Source: Andrena cerasifolii
Taxonomy: Eukaryota > Arthropoda > Insecta > Hymenoptera > Andrenidae
Direction: 5' to 3'
Assembly: GCF_050908995.1 (NCBI RefSeq)
Contig: NC_135125.1
Span: 11,247,011-11,311,010 of the forward strand
Length of the DNA: 64,000 nucleotides
Shown here: piece by piece, positions 39,501 through 49,307 of the stretch
Layout of the letters: every line of letters begins with the position of its first letter
Numbering within the stretch: position 1 is the stretch's first letter
The notes under the pieces: model-generated
The model's input: only the letters and a program-made list of their open reading frames with translations
Told to the model about the DNA's origin: nothing
Database searches by the model: none
Translations under genes and position numbers: made by a program

Positions 39501-39838
39501 CGATGTCTCGAGCCCAGGCAGCCGGTCAGCAGAGGAACTACAAGAACATGACTCGAGAGAGGAGAATAGAAGCGAATGCCAGAGAAAGAACCAGGGTGCA
39601 CACCATTAGCGCCGCGTTCGACACTCTGAGACGCGCCATCCCCGCCTACTCTCACAATCAGAAGCTCTCGAAGCTATCCGTGCTGAGGATCGCCTGCAGT
39701 TACATCATGACTCTCGGCAAGATCGTCAACACACCCGAGGAGGAGCCAACGAATGGGGTGTCGCTGGGGGCTTGCGTCGACCTGGTCTCCAGGACCATCC
39801 AAACCGAGGGGAAGCTTCGGAAACGGAAGGAAGACTGA
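33560..39838 (+). CDS. net: Net/ATOH8-type bHLH transcription factor
   Basis: The main exon runs from the acceptor at 38450 to the stop at 39838. Its own ATG at 38459 gives 459 aa. The best upstream exon, 33560-33611, starts with ATG in good context (CCAAGATGG), encodes MAHHVVESTSELSALMK and ends phase 1 at GTAAAT. Joined to 38451 it gives 479 aa. The C-terminal bHLH (about residues 365-425 of the short form) has the basic region ANARERTRVHTISAAF and helix 2 KLSKLSVLRIACSYI, diagnostic for the Net/ATOH8 class rather than Atonal itself. These factors bind E-boxes as heterodimers; Drosophila net represses vein fate. Ahead of the domain lie Asp/Arg-, Ser- and Thr-rich low-complexity stretches. 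The bHLH call is firm; use of the first exon is inference. Confidence 0.85.
33612..38450 (+). other. probable first intron of the bHLH gene
   Basis: No coding exon was recognised. It contains a (GC)n dinucleotide run near 33730-33752, GA-rich stretches near 34200-34340 and 34920, a G run near 37985, and GAGGCGA-type degenerate repeats at 38115-38170. Long introns in developmental regulators often hold enhancers, but none can be pointed to here. Confidence 0.45.
33730..33752. repeat. CG dinucleotide microsatellite
   Basis: About ten CG units in a row, 120 nt inside the intron that follows the candidate first exon of the bHLH gene. Such tracts can form Z-DNA. Confidence 0.85.
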
Positions 39839-42800
39839 AACGGTCGGCGCCACCGCGCCGCGGCGACTGCAACCTGCCTAGCGCTGTACCCCCACCGATC
39901 AACTGCGACCGAGTAGAGCGTAGAGAGCGCATAGATCAGTAGACGATTCGTTTCTTCTCGATTGCCCTCGCGTCACGGACGCGTCTAACCGTTTCTGCCT
40001 ACCTGATCCTTTGCTTTCCGCCGCATTCCCTTCGGTTAATTCAGTTAACAGTTAGCGCCGACGAGGCAGCTAGACGCACTCGAGAAACATCCCACGGTTC
40101 GGTGCGATTCGAAGAAAATTCGGAGAAGATTCCGACGCATGTATGTACATAGAGTAGCCGCGCAAACATAGCTTATCGCGTCGCGTCGCGTCTACCGATC
40201 TGCTGCAGCGCGTGAACGCGTAAACGAGACGACAGCTCGGGAGCAGGGGAGCTATTTTCACCATTGTACGCTAAGTCGTAACGAAGATTGTAACGTTCGC
40301 GGACGCTACGCTACAACGATGTACGCGCGCGTGTGCCGCGTGCAGTATGCTTGGATCAGACTCTGATCACGGACGCGCTCACGCGCGCACCCGTTTCCGT
40401 CGATATTCAAATAAATGAAACCAGAGACGAACGCGAAGATGAAGTGGATGTTTCTTTCTTTTGTTACCGATAAACGATGCACCTCATCCACGCCTGCAAA
40501 TCATGCAATTCGGTCGACGAGACATCGTCGCTTTGGATCGCAGCTTGTTGCAACCGGTTGCGGCCAGATTGATTATAGGCGCCTGGCTACGTGAAAGGCC
40601 TCTACACTCGTTATCAGTGCCGTACTGGAGCACCGGCTAATACGCGACCTACTCGTTCCACGCAAGCGGATAATTACGTTCCCGAACTCTAACCATTCTC
40701 TCCTCTTTTTATCATCCCCGTGACATCACCGTCGTTCTACCACCAACACGTCCGCTCGCAACCGTCTGCTCAAGATCATTCGTGTAGCAGGTGGCAATGA
40801 GGTCCGCGCGTGGACGGCTACCTGCTCGAAAACCGGCCACGGATGCATGCCTGCCTGCCTGCCTGCCTGCACGCTCACTTAAGCCATCCTGTCGCTTCGG
40901 TAAGCCTCGTCACGTTCCTCCGCATCTCCCGGTCTCGTCGATAACGCTGCGCGATCGTCACAGCCGTCATAACGCTGAGATTGCCATTGTGCAGATCCCA
41001 GGATGCGAAGGATGCGAGCCGAGGAAGAGAGTGCGCGGAACGGAACGAGTTATGAGAAAACGACGGTAGCAAGGATACGAGAAACGTGTAACGAACATCT
41101 GCTCGTTGGTTTCCGCTCTTGTTTTTGTCTGCTACTTTCGCGAGTGTCGTTTCGCATCCCGTCCGATTGGTTTCCTCTTCCTGGCAACTCGGCGCGTATC
41201 GCGCCGCGTGTACTGTAGCCTCTGCACACTTGCTCGCGCGCATTAATCAATCAGATGTGTCCCGATGTGTCTTAAACTTTAAACAATGAAGCTTCGGGCG
41301 ACAGGTCTGGTTGTGCGCGAAAGAAGGTAAGTCGCTTGTCACGCCCGTCGCTGATGTTGTCGCTAGCGATAAGTGCTTACACGCTGGATTTAGTTGGGCC
41401 GCGAGAAGGAAGAAACCGGACCGCGACTTACAAGAGTTGTCGTCCTCTGTCGTGGTTCCTTGCTTCGAGTAGATCCGCCGCGGCCGAGAGAAATTCTGGC
41501 TGCGCACCTGCTAAGGAGAGCAGGTGCATTTGCCCGCTTTCATGAGCATCGCTTAATTTTTGGCGGTTACATGCTGCGAATAATAATCGGTTTCTCTCGG
41601 ATCGGCCGCGCCACCACCCTCCTTTCTAACGCAAAGAGAACGAGACAAGGTTGGTGGCAAGCGGAGTGGCCCTACTTGCACGGCGCACGGCCAACGCAAC
41701 TTGTCTCGCATCTCCCATAAAGATGCTGCCGCGCCACACCGTTCGGCTAATCGGTCTAGCGATTAGAGACGGCGTCGCGCGAATCGCACCGCACAAAATA
41801 TACCAGCTGAAAAGGGCGGAGGAATTTAGGTAAGGCGGTGAGCATATAGGAAGATTAACGAGGCGAAATAGCGTGTATGTAGCGACTACTTAGTCAGTAG
41901 TGGAAGGCTGGCAGAGCGTTGGCGCCAGCTGACCTGGCCGACCAGCCGCCCAGCCGTCCGTAGACGCATCGCGACTCACGACAGACGGAGGACACATCGA
42001 ACCCCTTACACTTGCACGAATGCGCGTACACGTATGATACACTTGCTTGTATGTACTCCCAGACGGGATAACCGGCGCACTGCTACACTCACACACACAC
42101 ATACACACGCGGCTACGCGCGAGCAATCTCCTCCGAGTCTCTGCTCCTTCACCTCTTTCGTCATCGTTTCCTTCCTTCTCCTTTTCCTGTTACCAATCGG
42201 ATCGTTACTGTTTACAGGCAAAACGATAGGCTCCTCCGCCTGATCCGTCGGTCGATCAAAGTTCCAAAGCAGAATCGGCTGTAAATCCAAGTAGACACCC
42301 ATAAACGTGTAACGGGCAGCGGGACGAACGAAAGCTGCGTGGAACAAAGGCGAGGAACACTACGAAGCAGCTAGAAGAAAACACCCATCCGTCGTTCCGG
42401 TTATCTCACATCGAGTAAACGATCAGTAATTTCGCAACGCAGCCACGAACGTCGACTCCCTCGCGATCGTGTTTCAAGCTTCAGAGCATCGAAATGGCTC
42501 GCGAAGTAGCAACCGATCGCGCCGCAGCTCGCAGTCCGTTGGATGGTTCGTCTGATTTCGTGTCACCGCGGGCGCGGATAGTCTCGGTCGTTCCACGTAT
42601 CCCCACCAAGTGGATCCAACTAAGCACACGTGTCTTTGCTTCAAGTGCATTTGTCCTCCCACGATATGCGCGTACGTATGTAGGCGTTGAGAAACGAACG
42701 TATGCGAGCGTAGACTATACGTATACGCAGACACAAATGGCAAACGCCAGGTGACGAGGTGTCGTCGATATCTAGGCGGAATTAATGCGCGCACCGCCGA

Positions 42801-43486
42801 AATAGCGACACCGGAGATTTTTCAGCCGTTCGACTCACGGTCCCCTTTAGTAAGCGGACGGGCAATTAGCGCAGCTACAACATACGCCTGATCTCAACGG
42901 TCGGTGTAACGAAGCTTAAGCTTCAAAGTTTAAACGGAAAATGCTAGGGACGTAAGTAGACGAAGAAAACGAGAGGTTATGTATCCTGTTTTCCCCCGCG
43001 AAAATCAGCCACAAGCCGCAACTCCCTCGAGGTTCGTCTCTGTTCCTTCGGCGGAGGCACGCGATGCGTACGTGTTCCCTGTCCAAGTATGTGCTCCTCG
43101 TAATAGTCGGTGTGAGAGTGATTCTGTATATAGAATGCGACAGTGTGGCGCCAAGCTCTCGCATACAAGCTAGTTTCCTCGGCTCTTTTGCGACGATGCG
43201 CACAGGCCAGTCTACAGGGTGTTTGAGAAACATCTCCACTTTTCTCTCCATCTTCGCACTCTTCTCTCTGGCAACAGGGGGACAGTTTCAACCATCAGAT
43301 CGTTATCGTTATCGTTATCCTTACTCTTACCTCGTACCATTCTGCTTATCGTTTTCGTTATCGTTCGGTAACCGCTTTTCCGCGCTCTGCTACGAAACCT
43401 ATCTGCGATCGTCACGATCCGACAGTTTCAGATCTAATCGATAAGAGCAACCAAACGGTCCACTCACGGTAGAACTTCAAACAAAA
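39839..43486. other. 3' UTR of the bHLH gene, then non-coding DNA
   Basis: A poly(A) signal lies at 40410. Beyond it no gene was recognised. Contents include a CCTG tetranucleotide run near 40850-40870, a (CA)n run near 42090-42105, and TTATCG repeats near 43300-43320. Short frames here lack domains. Confidence 0.4.
40410..40415 (+). terminator. poly(A) signal, bHLH gene
   Basis: AATAAA about 570 nt downstream of the stop at 39838. It is the first good match on the plus strand after the gene. Confidence 0.45.
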
Positions 43487-44411
43487 AAAATAACGAAATT
43501 ACGCCAAGTACATGAAATCAAATAAATCGCGAAAAATAGGAGATAATAAGTACAAAATAAACAAAAGATGTGAAATCGAAATGAGCTGCAAGTACATAAA
43601 GGTGCTTTCCAACTGCGCTTAAGATGACACAACTACATGTACACAGCTAAAATGCTGTGTTCATACATTCCATTACTCATATCGCGGGCATTTTAATTAA
43701 TCCGTCGAAAAGAATCCCATTTAAAAACATTGTCGTAAATTAATAGCTTTACAAAATTATTGATGTACAAAAATTGCGCCAATTATAACAATGGCTATTT
43801 ATACAAAGAAAAAATGTATTAAATAATATTAAGCAGATATATTTTTGTACAAAAAAATATTTTAATACGAATAAATATTTTATTCAAAATACTTGGCCCT
43901 GCGCTACGAATTGGTGTTGCTAAATTGATTAAATATGTATAAATTGCATTAATCTTTTTCTCTCTTTCTTTTGCGTGCGTTCGTGAATGCGTGTATGTGT
44001 GCGTGTGCATATGCTACGTATGATATTAGAATTAAATATATGTAGAATAAATCTGACTGCGTTTCTAGTATGTACATGTATATTATGTATTTTAGATTGT
44101 AAGGGAGTTATTGTAAATTATTAGTACTAAGACAATTATAATTTTTTCGGTTTCGCAGCGCCAAGTATTTTGAATAAAAATATTTATTAAAATATGGATT
44201 AATTAAAATGTTCGCGAAATGAATAATGGAATGTATGAACACAGTATTTTAGCTGTGTATATGTATTTGTGTCATCTTAAGCGCAGTTGGAAAGCACCTT
44301 TATGTACTTGCAGCTCATTTTGATTTCACGTCTTTTTTTTATTTTGTACTTATTATTATCTTCTATTTTTTGTGATTTATTTGATTTCATGTACTTGGCG
44401 TAATTTCTTTA
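43487..44411. repeat. ~925-bp foldback element with >200-bp arms
   Basis: Arms at about 43490-43720 and 44190-44411 are inverted copies. Paired words include GCCAAGTACATGAAATCAAA, AAGGTGCTTTCCAACTGCGC and TTAAGATGACAC. A second inner pair (CAAAATACTTGG with CCAAGTATTTTG) lies near 43888 and 44162. The middle is AT-rich with no transposase. It could form a very long hairpin. Confidence 0.85.
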
Positions 44412-44489
44412 CTTTTTTAAAGTCTTTTTTATGAGGATCTCACTTCTTTTTACAAAGATATATAGAATTACAATATCCGTGTTGTTAAA

Positions 44490-44640
44490 AAATTGACTTC
44501 TAATTTCACTTAAATACACGTGCACCAAAGTACAGTTATCGGCGGCTGAGAGACACGCAGAGGTAAGAGGAATGCGTCCAGCTGTCTGTAGGAACTGTAC
44601 TTCGGTGCACGCATATTAGCTGAAATCAGAAGTCAATTTT
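44490..44640. repeat. ~150-bp palindromic element
   Basis: AAAATTGACTTCT and GTGCACCAAAGTACAG recur as inverted AGAAGTCAATTTT and CTGTACTTCGGTGCAC around a core of about 55 bp. It lies directly beside the larger foldback at 43487-44411 and may be another MITE. Ends are uncertain. Confidence 0.7.
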
Positions 44641-46135
44641 CTCGCAAACGAAGAGCGATATTAAAAATTTTAATTTTATATTTTCGTCTTACTTGGCCCT
44701 GTAGAACCATCTCCTAGTGTATTAACCACCTGTAGTGAAACACCCTGCATATTTCTGGCAGAAATGTAGTAAAATCGTGAAATCAGTTAAGGATTATAGC
44801 AAATACACCTTCCCTGATAACCAGAGCTGGCAGCAGGATCTGCCGGCAGCTGCGGTGCAGCCTACGTCCGCATTCAGCTACGGTTCTGCCGGCAGACCCT
44901 GCTTGTCAGATCGACGGCAGGTTCTCCTGCCCGCCTGACACATCCAACAGCGCCATCTGATGGCCACAATTGCCAAACAATTTTCTACGCACTAACACAA
45001 ATGTACCATTATTGCTGTAGGTGTATCCCCACCTTCATGTCATAACCAGCAAGCAGATTCTGCAGTTTATTAAATAATTAATTCTACTTATTTAAAAAAC
45101 TATTTATTCTTTATTTAATAATATACAAAATTGGTGATTACAATTGATACAAAATAATATAAGTAGAGCATATAAATCCGAAGAGGAACTTTCAATATTT
45201 ACATTAACAAATACATATACAATACGTCCTGAAACCAGTGGTACCTAGTAGGGGCGATATCAGAAAATTGTATTCGATATTTTCGACTTCTTTTTTGTGT
45301 AGAATAATCATATTGATCCTGTTGTGTTAGCGCGGGAAACAAATACAGTATAAAATTAAACGTAACGTATGAATAAACAGGATACATGCGATACTTACTT
45401 CAGCTCCATCACCACACAGTACACACCCTAGGCGATCATGCATGCTCCTGCGAACATTAACATTTATAAGAAAATATGTGTTAAATTATTATCTATTAGA
45501 CGCTAAACATTCGCACTTCGTGCATAACCTTACTTTTCTGTCTTGCAGATAATGTGAATCTAGATTTCCGCGACGTAGGTAATTAGAAATTATTAAATTC
45601 CATAATTACGTTTGCCTTCTGGATACGTCGATTTGTCTGGATATTGATGAATGAAATTACTTGGATTATTCTTCGATTTTGCCGGCACTGACTGCCACCT
45701 CAGACCTCGAAATCTTGAAACGAACGCAAACTGGACGTAGAGTCTTGACCAATCACAAGTTTCAGCACTATGGCGCAGCCAATCCAAGCGTAGCTCATTG
45801 TACCGTCACATTGGTACTCGTGGTACATCTACATACCCCTTGTTCAAAGTGGCACCCGTTGTGCTTGGAGATGTACGCTCGAAGAATATTCCAAGTAATT
45901 TCCCGGCGACGCTGGTTGGTCGTGGTTGACTTCGCATTGGGGCCACATAGCTGCTTTGGCGCTGGAGTCAATTCACGCACCATTACCACCACTCCTGTAG
46001 GCGCAAGGCTGCAGATTAATTCCGCCACACCCTGGGTGTGGCGGTACAAGCGCTAGTTTAGGCAGTCTGTTTGTCTGTTACGCGTATTTATCTATGGAAT
46101 AAGTAATAACACTTCAAATCTAAGTATTTTGAAAA
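44641..46135. other. intergenic, one exon-like segment on the minus strand
   Basis: Mostly AT-rich. Small GC-rich palindromic words (CTGCCGGCAG) lie near 44840-44900. The minus-strand segment 45399-45447, listed separately, looks like a short coding exon. No complete gene was recognised. Confidence 0.35.
45399..45447 (-). other. orphan exon-like segment with a CxxC motif
   Basis: On the minus strand a 49-nt segment sits between a good acceptor (TTCGCAG) and a perfect donor (GTAAGT). One frame reads MHDRLGCVLCGDGAE, with a zinc-finger-like CxxC. No neighbouring exon could be joined to it. It could belong to a gene with distant exons, be a relic, or be chance. Confidence 0.25.
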
Positions 46136-47337
46136 ATGGGTAAGAGAAACTGATCATTTAAAACGTTCTATTCGTCGATCACATTAACAGCTGAATTACT
46201 AATTATTTTTTAAAACACAGGTTTACCACGAAAGAAGTCAGGTTTGCCTGAGAAGAAATCTTTGAGTCAATCGACTAATAGGAGGACAAGAAGCAGTATC
46301 AGCTTGTCTCAACCTGTACCAAGCACAAGCACGAATAGTAATGCGTCGCGTGTTAGACAGGGGCATCGTTACGCGGAAGGACCGTTTAGTCAGAGGTCAC
46401 AAAATTCTCTGCCCGATCCTGGGATTTCGGAGGAACAAAATCAACTTGTCAGTAGTCTGATAAGATACCTGTTTGGAATGGGTAGAGAAAAGCAAGCTAT
46501 CAATAAATCGCGGATGATGAAGGCCGTCTTTGGTGGCCAAGGGAAACACTTCCATGAAACCTTAAACAAAGCAAAAACTCACTTGTCAAAGGTACAAACA
46601 GCATCAATTTCACGCAGCATCCTACATGATTTCTTGTGCAAACGCTTGCTTTGGTAGATTTTTGGATACCAGCTGATGGAACTCGAGGGTAATAAGTATA
46701 TACTGGTGAACCAACTAGAGAACACATTGCTGCACGAGTATACTTTGGCAGCTGAACGTAGACAACAAGTACTATTATTCCTAGTACTTACTCATATCTT
46801 CATGCACCAAGAATTATGCGGCGAAGACTTGCTGTGGGACTTTCTCACGAGATTAGGTATCCAATGCTCCGATAATCACCATGACAATTATTTTGGCAAT
46901 GTCAAGCACTTGGTTACCGAGGTTAGATGAGTCAAGCAAAAAGGTTTGTGTAACCATAAGAACGTTTCGGCTTGGAATCCAACTAAGACTGGGGTCCTTT
47001 TAGGTTTTCGTTGATCAGAAGTATCTGGACAAGACAGTCGCGGAGAAAACTGACGTGGTAAAAGTTGAATACAGATGGGGACCTAGAGCCGAACACGAAT
47101 TCTCTCGGCGCAAATCTTTAGAATTCGTATCACAGGTAGTATCGTTATACCGATTACCACATTATTTCATTATTTATGTACAGTAGCTTTTTCAAGCAGC
47201 ACGATGCGTGCAAAGCTCGCATGGTATGTATACTTGTAAGTATCGTTTATGCGCAGGTGTACGACGGGCGCCAGATAAACAGCTGGCCACTGCAATTCCA
47301 GACGATGATAGCGCAAGAAAAACCGAACAACCCCTAA
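46136..47337 (+). CDS. NSMCE3: MAGE-family NSE3 subunit of SMC5/6
   Basis: Exons are 46136-46139 (ATG plus one base), 46221-46591, 46658-46921, 47004-47135 and 47257-47337, giving 283 aa. A basic, Ser-rich N-terminal tail is followed by a MAGE homology domain: LVSSLIRYLFGMGREKQAI, then FGYQLMELEGNKYILVN, LLFLVLTHIFMHQELCGED and YRWGPRAEHEFSRR, the last being the usual MAGE signature near the end of the domain. In animals with one MAGE gene this is NSE3. It partners the NSE1 RING protein in the SMC5/6 complex and acts in DNA repair and replication-fork stability in the nucleus. The 4-nt first coding exon is unusual but in phase (M-GLPRKKSG), and its ATG sits directly on the donor GTAAGA. Human NSMCE3 is 304 aa, so this looks complete. 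Confidence 0.9.
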
Positions 47338-49307
47338 CGACAGTGACTGCGGTCAGACCATGGGTCGTCGTATACTAAACTACGAAAAAATACGCGTCCT
47401 CTGTTAGGCGTTCCGAACGATAACGTTGTAACTACGACATACAGTAAAATATATTTTGAATTCGATGATAGAATAGCTTGATAAACAATATTTCAAAGAA
47501 TACGCAGTTGGATAATCGAGTCCCATTACACCAGGGAGTACGATCGCCAAACCTATCCCAACGAGCGCGTATTCATATTTTTCCAACCGTCCCTGAGAGC
47601 AGCCGTAAAACTGCGAAGCAAGATTAATGTTCGCGCGCGGTCTTCGAGTTCAGCAGAGGGGTCAGAAGAATCTAAAACGCGCTCGACTGTCCTAGTTTTA
47701 ACCAGATCTAATCGGATTCATATTTTCTTCCTTACGCGTTGCACAACTGAACCAGCTGCGCACAAAACGATAAAAATTCGACGACAGAAACACAAGAAGA
47801 ATAACCGCTGCACCGTCGTTCGACTCTTTCACCACGTTGATTCCCGCGCTGGTTGATCAGCACGCGCACGCTGGTGCAGCGGAAATGTTATATCGGAAAA
47901 TTCGTTGGCCCATTTCAGTTTGAAATTTAAAGGAAGCGAAAACAGAAAACTTCGATACGCGGCGTAAACAAGTCTCTTTACACACGAGCTTGCCGTCCAT
48001 TCAGATTTTCATGTTTCATTATTCTATCCTGCATCAGCAATATCAGTAATCATCATCCGCGCATAATACGATCATTTAAAGAGGCTGCGAGAAGCACCAA
48101 TTTTCGCTAGATTGCTTTAGGATGGGTGAACGAACTGTGTTCACATACGCAGGAAAGTAGGAGGACGGGAGGGAAAAAGGAGATAAATCTCTCCCTTCCC
48201 CATCTTTTTCCCCGCCCGCTATTGGCGGAATCCGTGATTCTGCGGGGAATCCGTCTAATCAAATTGTTATAGGAGGGTGAAAAGGAGGAGATGATGAGAT
48301 AGATGCTCGTGTGTGAGTGACCTCTCTCCTGCACCACTAGGAAGTCTTAACGATCATTATTATTATTAGTAGTAGTAGTAGTAACGATACCAATCGAAAG
48401 GAGATAAGTTTAATACTGGCTAAAAGCCTGTGATGATGACAAGTGAAAAAAAATCGGTATTCAAAAATGAGGGGGATGCGTGTGTAGCATTTTCTCCCCA
48501 TCGGCAAACGAGAGCGAGATTGCGCAGTGACTAGTCTAGAATGAACCACCCTACCACCTGACCCAGCGGGAAATCTGTGTCAGACCGGGGGCTTGTGCTT
48601 TGCAGCGCGCTTAGTGCCCGTCCAGCCTGCTAGAGGTTTGGTTGCAAGGGAGCAAGAGGACCGTGGCCGTCGCGGTGAGACGTGACGTGGCGTGGCCGTG
48701 TAGCGGCATGGTGTGCTTTGCAATAACCCATTAAATGCCACGCGCATCGCTACACCCTCATATCCATCCTACTTCTTCTGTATCTTCCATTATCGGGGAC
48801 CATCGCGAACTTCGTATTACAATCAATCAACATCCGTATGTGTGCGATCAACATTTCATTTCCGATAGGATCTTACGTACATCTACGTATACCAAGGAAG
48901 ATGGAAGAAATCGTAGAATCGTAATACAGAGTATAGAGTTTGAGTGAACGGTGAATCGGTAAAATGTGGAGAAATCCCGGGGGTGGATATTCGGGTAACC
49001 GTCTGACAATGGCACAGCAAGGACGATCAAGTATAATGCTAATAAAATCAGTTGTTTCGGCACGACAGGATGTTAGCTACAATAGTGCAGGGAAGTAAAG
49101 GGAGACGAAGAGGCGAAAGTATAAACTTTCCCTGTTAAACCTGCACATTGTCGAACGCTGTCACCTCAGGAAGACCGTGGAGGGCAATGGGCGAACGTTG
49201 AAGCAGGAATAAATAATTGGAGTGGAAAGCGCAGGCATAGAAAATATTCGACAGGAGGTGGCAGGGAAGGACGGAAGGAAGGCAAGAGAAATAGGGGACT
49301 CGACAAA
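47338..49307. other. region between NSE3 and slob
   Basis: No coding exon was recognised. It should contain the NSE3 3' UTR and the slob promoter and 5' UTR. A short (ATT)n/(AGT)n repeat lies at about 48356-48383. Confidence 0.4.

Noticed and set aside
45661..46056. 131-codon plus-strand frame before NSE3
   Set aside because: It has no domain, the opposite strand is also open, and it ends before the NSE3 start without a donor that fits.
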